Positions 1 through 7,227 of a DNA stretch of 64,000 bases are shown piece after piece. The notes beneath the pieces were generated by a model. The model was given only the letters and a program-made list of their open reading frames with translations, was not told the DNA's origin and searched no databases. The stretch is from Streptomyces tubercidicus. Its GTDB lineage: Bacteria > Actinomycetota > Actinomycetes > Streptomycetales > Streptomycetaceae. The stretch is taken from positions 248,001-312,000 of the forward strand of contig NZ_CP114205.1 in assembly GCF_027497495.1 (NCBI RefSeq), given 5' to 3'. Position numbers and translations under genes: made by a program. How positions within the stretch are numbered: the stretch's first letter is position 1; every line of letters begins with the position of its first letter.

Positions 1-579
1 GTGATTGGCCGCGAAATGGAAGGTGGCGTCGAGGCGGTGGGTCGCGGCCCGGAAGCCGGCCTCGACATCACCGCGGACGCTGCGGGCGGGGATGAACCCG
101 GCGAAGATCGCCTCGGGTTCGTAGGCCAGGTCTCTGCCCTCGTCCAGGGTGGTGACGGAGGGGCGCCGCTCGTAGTCGACATGGAGCTGCCGGGCCGCGA
201 ACTGGGCGCGTTCGAGGGTGTCCGCGATCACTACGGCGACGGGCTGGCCGAAGTAGTGGACGACGTCGTCCTGCAGCGGGAAGAAGCTCTCCCCCGGCGC
301 GGCGTGACCGGCGAGGGACGGCAGCAGATGGGGCGTGCCGGGGATCTTCGGCAGGTTCTGGTGGGTCAGCACGGCCAGCACTCCGTCGGCGCGCTCCGCG
401 GCCTCCGTGCGGATCCCGGTGATCCGGCCGCTGGCCGTGCGGGCGCCGACCAGGGTGGCGTACGCGGTGTTGGGCAGGGTGATCTCGGCGGAGTAGCGGC
501 CGTGTCCGGTGACTTTGGCGGGTCCGTCGACGCGGTCGACGGGCCGGCCGATGGCTTCGAGGGTGGCGCCCGTGGTCAT
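1..579 (-). CDS. Molybdenum-cofactor subunit of aldehyde/xanthine oxidoreductase (PaoC/YagR-like), 3' end missing
   Basis: Only the first 193 codons are present; the gene continues beyond base 1. The ATG at 579 overlaps the stop of the FAD-subunit gene (ATGA). The N-terminus, starting MTTGATLEAIGRPVDRVDG and followed by KVTGHGRYSAE, is the standard opening of the large Mo-binding subunit, which holds the molybdopterin cytosine dinucleotide and oxidises the substrate. The segment with GQPVAVVIADTLERAQFAA is also typical of the first domain. With the next two genes it forms a three-subunit hydroxylase; the FAD subunit suggests the PaoABC (aldehyde oxidase) branch rather than a true xanthine dehydrogenase. 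Substrate cannot be read from the fragment. Confidence 0.9.
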   Translation of the reverse strand, partial: MTTGATLEAIGRPVDRVDGPAKVTGHGRYSAEITLPNTAYATLVGARTASGRITGIRTEAAERADGVLAVLTHQNLPKIPGTPHLLPSLAGHAAPGESFFPLQDDVVHYFGQPVAVVIADTLERAQFAARQLHVDYERRPSVTTLDEGRDLAYEPEAIFAGFIPARSVRGDVEAGFRAATHRLDATFHFAANH

Positions 580-1574
580 GGCGTCCCGCCTCCCGTCGCG
601 GCGGTGGTGTGCAGGGCACGGACCAGGGTCCGCCGGGCGAGTTCCGCCTTGAAGGCGTTCATCGGCCGGGTGACGGCGGGGGCCAGTTCGGCGGCCGCGG
701 CCCGTGTGAAGGTCTCGTCGTCCGCGCGCCGCCCCACCAGGAGGTCCTCGGCACGGCGGGCGCGCCACGGCTTCGTCGCCACCCCGCCGAGGGCGAGCCG
801 GACCTCGCGGATCACTCCGTCCTCCAGCGCCAGTGCCGCCGCTGCCGAGGCCAGGGCGAACTCGTACGACTCACGGTCGCGCACCTTGAGGTACAGCGAT
901 CGGCGCGCCATGGGCAGCGCGGGAACCTCGATCGCGGTGATGAGTTCGCCGGGTGTGAGCGGATGCTCCCGCTCGGGCGTATCGCCGGGGAGCAGGAAGA
1001 AATCATCGACCGGGATGGTGCGGGAGCCGTCCATGCCTGCCACATGCACCACGGCGTCCAGGGCGACGAGGGCGACGGCCAGGTCCGAGGGGTGGGTGGC
1101 GATACAGTGCTCGCTCGTGCCGAGGATCGCATGGCCGCGGTGGACGCCGTCCAAGGCGGAACAGCCGCTCCCCGGAAGGCGCTTGTTGCACGCGGACTCC
1201 GGGTCGCGGTAGTAGGCGCACCGCACCCGCTGCATCAGGTTCCCGCCCATGGAGGCCATGTTCCGCAACTGGGCGGAGGCCCCGAGGAGCAGTGCCTGGG
1301 ACAGCATCGGGAAGCGCTCCACGACCGCCCGGTCCTCCGCGACCTCGCTCATCCGGGCCAGCGCACCGATGAGCAGTCCCCCGTCGGAACGCTCCTCGAC
1401 GCCGGTCAGCGGCAGCCGGTTGATGTCCACCAGGCGGTGCGGCCGCAGCACATCCAGCCGCAGCAGATCGACTTCCGTGGTGCCGCCCGCGAGGAAGGAA
1501 CTGCCAGGGTCACTGGTCACCGCGGCGACGGCGCTGTGCACGTCCGTCGCGCGGGTGTAGCTGATGGCACGCAC
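576..1574 (-). CDS. FAD-binding subunit of aldehyde oxidoreductase (PaoB/YagS type, extra Fe-S site)
   Basis: 332 aa. It transfers electrons from the Fe-S subunit to the acceptor. FAD_binding_5 motifs are visible: FLAGGTTEVDLLRLDV near the N-terminus and GGNLMQRVRC in the middle. Directly after the latter is a cysteine-bearing insertion (RCAYYRDPESACNKR, then GSGCSA and EHCIA) that matches the segment known to bind a [4Fe-4S] cluster in E. coli PaoB. This is the main reason to call the complex PaoABC-like. The chosen start is GTG 1574, lying just after the stop of the upstream Fe-S gene; an in-frame ATG at 1640 would add 22 residues but overlaps that gene deeply. The three genes are one overlapping operon. 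Confidence 0.88.
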   Translation of the reverse strand: MRAISYTRATDVHSAVAAVTSDPGSSFLAGGTTEVDLLRLDVLRPHRLVDINRLPLTGVEERSDGGLLIGALARMSEVAEDRAVVERFPMLSQALLLGASAQLRNMASMGGNLMQRVRCAYYRDPESACNKRLPGSGCSALDGVHRGHAILGTSEHCIATHPSDLAVALVALDAVVHVAGMDGSRTIPVDDFFLLPGDTPEREHPLTPGELITAIEVPALPMARRSLYLKVRDRESYEFALASAAAALALEDGVIREVRLALGGVATKPWRARRAEDLLVGRRADDETFTRAAAAELAPAVTRPMNAFKAELARRTLVRALHTTAATGGGTP

Positions 1575-1575
1575 A

Positions 1576-2121
1576 TCACTGTCCTGTCTTCCGGTCCCGC
1601 ACCTCGCGGATGGCGGAGCGGATATGCGGATAGGCCGCACAGCGGCAGATGTTGCCGCTCATCCACTCGGCGATCTCCCCGTCGGTCTCGGCATGTCCTT
1701 CGTTCAGCAGCGCGACGGCCGACATGATCTGGCCCGGCGTGCAGTAGCCGCACTGGAAGGCGTCGTGTTCGAGGAAGGCGCGTTGCATCGGGTGCAGCTC
1801 CTCGCCCTCGGCGAGGCCCTCGATGGTGGTCACCTCCCGGCCCTCACAGCTGATGGCCAGGGTCAGACAGGACAGCACCCGCCGCCCGTCGACCCAGACC
1901 GTGCACGCACCACAGGTTCCCTGGTCACAGCCCTTTTTGGAGCCGGTGAGGGCCAGCTGCTCACGGAGCACGTCCAGCAGGCTCGCCCGTGGTTCCAGGT
2001 TCACGACGCGGGAGACACCGTTGATGTCGAGGGCCACGTTCACCCTGTCCGGCCCGCGCGTTTCGAGGAGGGGGGCCTGGGCGACGGGTATCGGCGCGCC
2101 TTTGTCTGCCACGACACTCAC
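1576..2121 (-). CDS. [2Fe-2S] subunit of aldehyde oxidoreductase (PaoA/YagT-like)
   Basis: Small iron-sulfur subunit carrying two [2Fe-2S] clusters. The plant-ferredoxin-type site is visible as GCDQGTCGACTVWVDGRR followed by LSCLT, and the second site as FQCGYCTPGQ and NICRCAAY, so all eight cysteine ligands are present. It relays electrons from the Mo centre to FAD. The start is uncertain: GTG 2121 and GTG 2112 both have a GAGG-type ribosome site nearby, and an ATG at 2232 would give a low-complexity Pro/Ser/Gly N-terminus. E. coli PaoA carries a Tat signal; no clear RR signal is seen here. First gene of the operon, divergent from the Rrf2 regulator. Confidence 0.88.
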   Translation of the reverse strand: MSVVADKGAPIPVAQAPLLETRGPDRVNVALDINGVSRVVNLEPRASLLDVLREQLALTGSKKGCDQGTCGACTVWVDGRRVLSCLTLAISCEGREVTTIEGLAEGEELHPMQRAFLEHDAFQCGYCTPGQIMSAVALLNEGHAETDGEIAEWMSGNICRCAAYPHIRSAIREVRDRKTGQ

Positions 2122-2274
2122 CTCGGAGTCGATGCCGTATGTCGAGCGTCCGTCCGGCGGTCCGGGCGCGCAACCGGACGGCGGAGAGCTGCCGGGTGGC
2201 GGATTGCTGCCGAGCGGCGGGTGCCGGTGCACCCGGCGGACCAGCTGCGAGTCCCCTACGGGATAATGCGGGGC

Positions 2275-2733
2275 ATGCGGATCTCAGCCAGAGCGGACTA
2301 TGCCGTACGTGCCGCGCTGCAACTCGCTGATGCCCGGGATGCCGGGCCGCTCAAGGCAGAGGCCATCGCTCAGGCTCAGGACATTCCGCACAAGTTCCTC
2401 GAAGGCATTCTGAACGATATGCGCCGGGGCGGGCTGGTACAGAGCCGTCGTGGCGGCAACGGCGGCTACCGGCTGGCCAAGCCCGCGGAGGAAATCAGCA
2501 TCGCGGATGTCATCCGAGTCGTGGACGGGCCGCTGGTGTCGGTACGCGGAGTCCGTCCGCCGGAGCTGTCCTACACCGGGCCCGCTCGGTCACTGCTGCC
2601 GCTGTGGATCGCACTGCGGGCGAACGTCCGCCAGATCCTCGACGGTGTGTCCCTGGCCGATGTCGCCTCCGCCGCGCTGCCGCCACAGGTCGCGGAGCTG
2701 ACCGAGAACCCCGACTCCTGGACGAACCCTTAA
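2275..2733 (+). CDS. Rrf2-family transcriptional regulator lacking cysteines
   Basis: 152 aa. The opening MRISARADYAVRAALQLA and the winged-helix segment (KAEAIAQAQDIPHKFLEGIL, then RRGGNGGYRLAKPA) are classic for Rrf2 proteins. No cysteine occurs, so unlike IscR, NsrR or RsrR it cannot hold an Fe-S cluster through cysteine ligands and more likely senses a small molecule, as CymR-type members do. It is divergent from the aldehyde oxidoreductase operon and 190 bp upstream of a sulfur-type flavin enzyme. A GATAAT element ends 8 bp before ATG 2275, so the mRNA may be leaderless; ATG 2266 is an in-frame alternative. Confidence 0.88.
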   Translation: MRISARADYAVRAALQLADARDAGPLKAEAIAQAQDIPHKFLEGILNDMRRGGLVQSRRGGNGGYRLAKPAEEISIADVIRVVDGPLVSVRGVRPPELSYTGPARSLLPLWIALRANVRQILDGVSLADVASAALPPQVAELTENPDSWTNP

Positions 2734-2776
2734 GGCCGGGCGAACCCTTAGGGGCCGGGCGAACCCTTAAGGGCGG
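2723..2776. repeat. Three tandem 18-19 bp repeats over the Rrf2 stop codon
   Basis: Three consecutive units of the form CGAACCCTTAAGGCCGGG begin at 2723, 2741 and 2760 with one or two differences; the third is cut short. The first unit contains the last codons and the TAA stop of the Rrf2 gene, and each later unit carries another TAA or TAG. The rest of the gap to 2872 shows nothing further. Confidence 0.85.
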
Positions 2777-2872
2777 CACCGGAAGGACGCACCCTCGGCG
2801 ATCCCGGATGCCAAGACGAGCCTGTCCGCCCCTTGAACGCCCCTTGATCCCTCCGCAGCCGCGACAGCATCC

Positions 2873-2896
2873 TTTCCCTACTAATTCAGTGGGAAA
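2873..2896. promoter_or_regulatory. Operator-like palindrome upstream of the SfnB-like gene
   Basis: A 24 bp inverted repeat runs from TTTCCC (2873-2878) to GGGAAA (2891-2896). Its core CCTACTAATTCAGTGGG (2877-2893) is an imperfect 17 bp palindrome. It is AT-rich against its surroundings and lies 28 bp before the predicted GTG start, where a repressor would block transcription. Inference: it is a binding site for the neighbouring Rrf2 protein or another sulfur-responsive regulator. Confidence 0.55.
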
Positions 2897-2923
2897 ACTG
2901 GGAAAGCCAGGAGGTGGGTGGGT

Positions 2924-4183
2924 GTGCGCGCACCGATGCGTTCCGTCCCGTCGGTCAAGTCCTCTACGGACGAGGAGATCTGGCGGCGCGTCACCCGTGA
3001 AGTCGCCGATGACCTCGCGGTCGACGCCCTCGCCCGCGACCGGGCCGGCAAGCCCCCGTTCGACGAACTCGCCCGGCTGCGCGAGGCGGGGCTGCCCGCG
3101 CTGCTGGCACCCCCAGGCCCGGACGGCCGGGGCACCGACTGGCGCACCGCCTGCGCGGTCATCCGGGAGATCGCGGCAGCGGACGGTTCCATCGGTGAAC
3201 TGCTGGGCCGCCACTATGTGTTGTCGTGGAGCGCACGGTTCTTCAGCACGCCGGAACGGGCCGACGGGCTCGAACTCCGGGCGGACGCGGAGCAGTGGCT
3301 CTGGGGCGGCGCTATCGACCTCCCGGACGCGGAGCCGGTGACCGGACCCGACCTCACCCTCACCCCGGCCGGGAGTGGATACCTCCTCAACGGGTGCCGG
3401 TCCTTCGCCGCGGGCGTGACCGTCGCGGACCGGCTGGTGCTCGGCGCGGTGTGCTCCGATACGGGCGAGTCCCTGGTGGTGTGTGCCGATCCGACCCACC
3501 CCGGCGTGGCGGCCGCCCCGGAGCACGACCGTCTCGGCCAGCGGCTCACCGCGGCCGGCCGGATCAGCTTCGACGGCGTCCCGGTCGCCGCTGACCAGGT
3601 GCTGGGTACCGTCCCGCGCGATGAGCATGCCCTCGCCCCGTTCGCCACGCTCGCTCCCCTGGCGCTCCGGCTCGCCCTCGTCCACGTCAGCCTGGGGATC
3701 GCCGAAGGGGCGCTGGCCGAGGCCCGGGACATCACCCGGGCCGCACCGCGCGGCCGGCCGGTCGCCGAGCGGGACGCGGAAGCGTACACGGCCCCGCCAC
3801 CGGGAGCGGACCCATATCTCCTGCTCGCGTACGGGGAGTTGGTGACCGACACCCACACCGCCGCGGCCGTGGTCGAGTCGGCGTCTAAGGCCCTGGCGCG
3901 GGGTCTGCTCGCGGGGCCGGGGCTCGGGGTCGACCAGCGCGCCGAGATCGCGGTGCTGGTCGCCGCCGCCGAGGCCGTCACCAGCCGTTCCGCGATGCGC
4001 CTCACCACCCGCGTCCTGGAACTCACCCAGGGCTCCGACTCCGCTGCCGGTCCGCTGGGCTTCGACAGGTTCTGGCGCAACGCCCGCGTGCTGACGGCGC
4101 GGACCTCCGCCACCCGTCGGCTGCGCGACATCGGTGACCACTACCTGAACGGGACACATCCGCCGCTCACGCTGCATGCCTGA
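2924..4183 (+). CDS. SfnB/DszC-like acyl-CoA dehydrogenase-fold flavin enzyme
   Basis: About 419 aa, the usual size for the acyl-CoA dehydrogenase fold. Order of segments: helical N-terminal domain (about 15-110), middle beta domain with FAAGVTVADRLVLGA, and a C-terminal helical bundle ending near FDRFWRNARVLTARTS. The IREIAAADGSIGELLGRHY segment and C-terminal FDRFWRNAR are typical of the SfnB/DszC branch, flavin-dependent monooxygenases linked to use of organosulfur compounds, rather than of beta-oxidation dehydrogenases; the catalytic glutamate of the latter is not evident. GTG 2924 was chosen because AGGAGG lies 9 bp upstream; GTG 2918 is too close. Substrate unknown. The palindrome upstream suggests sulfur control. 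Confidence 0.78.
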   Translation: MRAPMRSVPSVKSSTDEEIWRRVTREVADDLAVDALARDRAGKPPFDELARLREAGLPALLAPPGPDGRGTDWRTACAVIREIAAADGSIGELLGRHYVLSWSARFFSTPERADGLELRADAEQWLWGGAIDLPDAEPVTGPDLTLTPAGSGYLLNGCRSFAAGVTVADRLVLGAVCSDTGESLVVCADPTHPGVAAAPEHDRLGQRLTAAGRISFDGVPVAADQVLGTVPRDEHALAPFATLAPLALRLALVHVSLGIAEGALAEARDITRAAPRGRPVAERDAEAYTAPPPGADPYLLLAYGELVTDTHTAAAVVESASKALARGLLAGPGLGVDQRAEIAVLVAAAEAVTSRSAMRLTTRVLELTQGSDSAAGPLGFDRFWRNARVLTARTSATRRLRDIGDHYLNGTHPPLTLHA

Positions 4184-4349
4184 TCGGGGGCTCGCCGGGC
4201 GCACCGGGCGCACCGGGGCGGCAGCGCGCCGTGCGGAGGTAAATCGCCGGTGCTGTCGGCGCAGTTCGGACGGATCGGTACCGGGGGCTGCTACATCTCG
4301 GGTGTTCATCCCGAAGCGGGGAAGCCCGTCGGTCCTGTGAGGTGGCGCC

Positions 4350-4865
4350 TTGTCAGAAAGTCGCAGCGTACCCGTGGAACGGCCCGCCAGACGTGGGGAG
4401 CCCTTGCAGCGGCTGCTGTTCGGCGGGGTGTACGGTTCGGTGCTCGCCAGCGCTCTGGCGGCGGCTCTGGGCCATGAAGGCGAGAACCCCGGCTATGACG
4501 CGCTGTGGGTGGCGCTGACGGGCGTGGCGTCGGCCGCGGCACATGGCTATGCGCACTCCATCGCGCACCGGACGAGCGACGACAGGCAGGTCACCGCGAG
4601 CGCGGTGCGTTCGATGCTGGCCGAGTGGCCACTGGTGGCCGCGATGGTCCCCACCATGGCCGCGCTGCTGGGTGCCTACGCGAAATGGTGGGGCGAGCAG
4701 AGCGCGATCGAGGTCGCGCTGACCCTCAATATGGTGGCGCTGTGCGGCTGGGGGGTATGGGCGGCCCGGGTGGCGGGCAGGGGCTGGGCGGCGTCCCTTC
4801 GGGTCGGTGGTGTGGATGTGCTGATCGGTCTGCTGATCGTGATCGCGAATGGGTTGAGCCATTAG
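4350..4865 (+). CDS. Small integral membrane protein of unknown function
   Basis: 171 aa with a TTG start preceded by GAGGTGG at a good distance. After a basic N-terminus there are about four hydrophobic segments (around 22-42, 48-66, 93-112 and 121-138), plus a last one ending the protein (VDVLIGLLIVIANGLSH). A histidine-bearing stretch HGYAHSIAHRT between helices two and three is the only distinctive feature. No family was recognised with certainty. It is convergent with the graspetide ligase gene and there is no evidence that it belongs with it. Confidence 0.7.
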   Translation: MSESRSVPVERPARRGEPLQRLLFGGVYGSVLASALAAALGHEGENPGYDALWVALTGVASAAAHGYAHSIAHRTSDDRQVTASAVRSMLAEWPLVAAMVPTMAALLGAYAKWWGEQSAIEVALTLNMVALCGWGVWAARVAGRGWAASLRVGGVDVLIGLLIVIANGLSH

Positions 4866-4870
4866 CCGAA

Positions 4871-4907
4871 GCGGCGGGGCTACGGGGGTGTGCCGTTCGA
4901 CCGCCGC
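4871..4907. terminator. Possible bidirectional terminator
   Basis: A 7 bp perfect stem (GCGGCGG/CCGCCGC) with a 23 nt loop lies in the 49 bp between two convergent genes. The loop is long and there is no T-tract, so this is a weak call based mainly on position. Confidence 0.3.
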
Positions 4908-4914
4908 ACCGGCA

Positions 4915-5838
4915 TCAGGGTTCCACGGCGAGCCAGGCGGCGATGGCCTGGGCGATGGGCTGGTCGGTTTCCAACTGGATGAAGCCGAACTGGCCGCCCT
5001 GGTTGCATTCCAGGAACCACCAGGCGCCGTCCGGGTCTTCGGCGAAATCAAAGGCACCGTAAGCGAGTTGAGCGGTACTCAGATAGGAATTCACGGCACG
5101 GTTGACGGCGTCCGGCACCTCGACGGGCTCCCAGGTGCCGTGGTGGGTGAAGCGGCTGTCCACTTCCTCCGGGTCGGACTTCTTACGGGCGGCGAAGAGA
5201 CGGTCACCGACACAGGTGAGCCGGATATCCGCCACCTTGGGGATGTGCTGCTGGAGCAGGGTCGGCCCGGCCGCCACCCCGGAGAAGTCCGTGTCCGGGC
5301 TGATACGGGTGGTGGGCAGCACCATCGGCGGGTCGCCCGGGTGCTTTCCGCTCACCGATTTCACCACCAGGTCCGGGTGGCCGGCGGCGAACTGCCGGGC
5401 CATCGCCGGGAAGGTGGTGAGCAGCGTGGCGGGCACGAGGAAGCCGCTCCGGTGGGCGAGGCGCAGCTGCCAGGGCTTGTAGCGCGCCTGCGCGGACGCG
5501 ACGGGATGGTTCATCCAGCGTGCCTGTGTGCTGGTCAGCATGCCGTACAGCGCCTGTTCGGCCTCGGCCGCGATCCAGGCGGACTGTTCGGCGGTGCGCT
5601 CCCCGGGGGTACCGGGCCGGCGCACCCATACCGAGCGCAGGCTGCCGAGGCTCACCATGCGCTCGCCGGATTTCAGATATCCGTGGAAGTCGTTCTCCGC
5701 GTACTCGGCCGAGAGGGAGACCCTCCCGGGCAGGTCGGCGGGGTCGAGGCGGACGAGCGGGACTCCGAGGTCCTGCAGCGTCGACACCACGATGTCCGCC
5801 GTCAAATCTTCTTCGCAGGTCAGGACCAGGACGGTCAT
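4915..5838 (-). CDS. tgmB: Graspetide synthetase: ATP-grasp RiPP maturase
   Basis: 307 aa, the usual length for the MvdD/TgmB group of ATP-grasp peptide ligases. These phosphorylate Asp/Glu side chains of a precursor and let Thr/Ser/Lys side chains attack, making omega-ester or omega-amide rings. The opening MTVLVLTCEEDLTADIV, the YKPWQLRLAHRSGFLVPATL substrate-domain motif, VVKSVSG at the ATP site, and the metal-binding end FDFAEDPDGAWWFLECNQ are all present. The gene follows the precursor by 6 bp in one operon. The methyltransferase that often forms the third gene of such clusters is absent here. Family membership is clear; the ring pattern made is not deducible from the enzyme. Confidence 0.9.
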   Translation of the reverse strand: MTVLVLTCEEDLTADIVVSTLQDLGVPLVRLDPADLPGRVSLSAEYAENDFHGYLKSGERMVSLGSLRSVWVRRPGTPGERTAEQSAWIAAEAEQALYGMLTSTQARWMNHPVASAQARYKPWQLRLAHRSGFLVPATLLTTFPAMARQFAAGHPDLVVKSVSGKHPGDPPMVLPTTRISPDTDFSGVAAGPTLLQQHIPKVADIRLTCVGDRLFAARKKSDPEEVDSRFTHHGTWEPVEVPDAVNRAVNSYLSTAQLAYGAFDFAEDPDGAWWFLECNQGGQFGFIQLETDQPIAQAIAAWLAVEP

Positions 5839-5844
5839 GGGCGC

Positions 5845-6036
5845 TCAGTCGTCGAAGTGGGTCTTGGAACCGGCGGTGGAGGCGGTGGTGCCGGTTGCCA
5901 GGAGCACCGCCCGGCTGGCGGTGGCCGGGCGTCCGTCCGGGAGGACATTGAGTTGCCGCGTGGCGTCATAGCTGTATGGCGTACTGGTCGATGACTTCGC
6001 CGCCGGACGGGCGTAGCTCAACGCAAACGGTCGCAT
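5845..6036 (-). CDS. tgmA: Graspetide precursor peptide
   Basis: 63 aa. The leader has the hallmark MRPFALSYARPAA and the YDATRQLNVLPDGRP segment found in ATP-grasp target peptides of actinobacteria. The core is the C-terminal part, from about residue 48 (TGTTASTAGSKTHFDD). It holds Thr 48, 50, 51, 54 and 59, Ser 53 and 57, and only two acidic residues, Asp62 and Asp63, at the very end. At most two ester links are therefore possible. The start ATG has GAGGAG 5 bp upstream. The partner ligase starts 6 bp downstream. Too short for many gene callers, but the family motifs make it secure. Confidence 0.9.
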   Translation of the reverse strand: MRPFALSYARPAAKSSTSTPYSYDATRQLNVLPDGRPATASRAVLLATGTTASTAGSKTHFDD

Positions 6037-6097
6037 TCCATCTCCTCAAAGACCGGTTTCCGAGCCCCTGGCGCGGGGCAGGGGTGGAAAGCCCCTT

Positions 6098-6126
6098 CTT
6101 ATGACTCTGCACGGAAGACGCGACAA
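6098..6126 (-). promoter_or_regulatory. Candidate promoter of the graspetide operon
   Basis: Read on the minus strand, TTGTCG (6126-6121) and CATAAG (6103-6098) are separated by exactly 17 bp, about 60 bp before the tgmA start. Both match a housekeeping-type promoter moderately well. Prediction only. Confidence 0.45.
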
Positions 6127-6480
6127 TCTGGTCAGTTAGTTGCCTCTTTTGCTCGTTTCCAGCGTTCCACTTGACTGAAAAGCGGTGAGCGCGTACGCAC
6201 TGTCCCCGTCATGTGTCACCGAGTAGGCAAGAGAACGCAAAAACGCGTCATACGCCGCCCACGCGGGCGAGGCTGACCGGCCGTCAAGAACGGTGTACCC
6301 GTCCCGGGCGCTACTCCGAGTGCGCCCCGCCGAACGCGTCGTGCACGGAAGTGTCCTCCAGGAGGCAGGCGACGAGGTCCACGAGCAGCCGATGTCAGTG
6401 ACGTGCGTCACTCCGCACGTCGGCCGCCGGCTCGCGGTGGGCCGGCGGCCGGTGGAATCAGGTCCGGTGGGCGCCGGAGG
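6127..6480. other. Gap without a confident gene
   Basis: Between the graspetide promoter and the anti-sigma stop no convincing gene is seen. A minus-strand frame of 91 codons (6411-6136) is open, but it has rare codons (AGA, AAA, TTT, TTG) and no recognisable family. In another minus frame a run of about 24 codons (LLVDLVACLLEDTSVHDAF and on to a TAG near 6320) has strong Streptomyces codon bias but no good start. The stretch may be the remains of a decayed gene. Confidence 0.35.
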
Positions 6481-7227
6481 TCACACCCGAAGGACGGCCA
6501 GCGGTGGGGTGGTGGGCCGGCTGGAGCCGCCCGGGGGTTCCGCCGTGATGCCGACCCCGTCCGCGCCCCGGGGGCCGCCGGTCAGCAGCATCGCGCCGGA
6601 GGAGCTGCCGGTCTCGACGAGCCCGGCGGGCTCCATGGTGCCGTTGCGGCTGTACCAGAGCTCGTACACCCGCTGACCGGACAGCGCCGGCAGGCCGTGG
6701 TAGAGGAAGGCGGTCTGCCCCCTCCGCTTCGAGGCGACGACCGTCCCGCTGCCGCCGCCCTTGAGCGCCGTGGTGTGGAAGGTGGCGTCCGGGGCGGCCA
6801 TCAGGGCGCTGACCGCGGCCGCCTGTTGCTCGGCGCGGGCGGTGCGGTCCCGCTGCCGGTCGGCCTCGTTCCGGGCGTTGACGGCCAGGCCGCCGGCGAG
6901 CGCGGCGGCGACCAGACAGGCGGCGGCCGCGAGGTACGGCAGCCGGTTCCGCCGCGCCCGGCGCAGCGGAACCACGGCCGCCCGGTGCCCCCTCGGCGGC
7001 AGTTGCCGGACCTCCGGCAGCGCGGCCATCACCCGGGTGCGCAGCGCGGCCGGGGGCACCTCGGCCACGGCCAGGGCGAGCCGGGCCGCGGTTTCCCGCA
7101 GCTCCCGCACTTCCTGGGTGCAGGACTGACACTGCGCCAGATGGTCGGCGAACTCGGCGGACTCCTGCTCGGAGAGTGCGCCCAGGGCGTAGGCGCCGGT
7201 CAGTGTGTGCAGATCGACGGTGCTCAT
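6481..7227 (-). CDS. rskA: Anti-sigma factor of the RskA family
   Basis: 248 aa. The N-terminal cytoplasmic domain carries the zinc anti-sigma motif HLAQCQSC (HxxxCxxC, about residues 29-36). A single membrane helix (LPYLAAAACLVAAALAGGL, about 98-116) follows, then an extracytoplasmic RskA domain with ALKGGG, LPALSGQRVYELWY and a VGITAEPPGGS-type end. It should hold the sigma factor at the membrane until regulated proteolysis releases it. The start overlaps the sigma-factor stop by ATGA, so the two proteins are made together. Confidence 0.9.
   Translation of the reverse strand: MSTVDLHTLTGAYALGALSEQESAEFADHLAQCQSCTQEVRELRETAARLALAVAEVPPAALRTRVMAALPEVRQLPPRGHRAAVVPLRRARRNRLPYLAAAACLVAAALAGGLAVNARNEADRQRDRTARAEQQAAAVSALMAAPDATFHTTALKGGGSGTVVASKRRGQTAFLYHGLPALSGQRVYELWYSRNGTMEPAGLVETGSSSGAMLLTGGPRGADGVGITAEPPGGSSRPTTPPLAVLRV

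Noticed and set aside
1..2733. Long open frames on the plus strand across the oxidoreductase genes.
   Set aside because: They are mirror frames of GC-rich genes; their proteins are Gly/Arg-rich without domains, while the minus strand carries clear Fe-S, FAD and Mo-subunit motifs.
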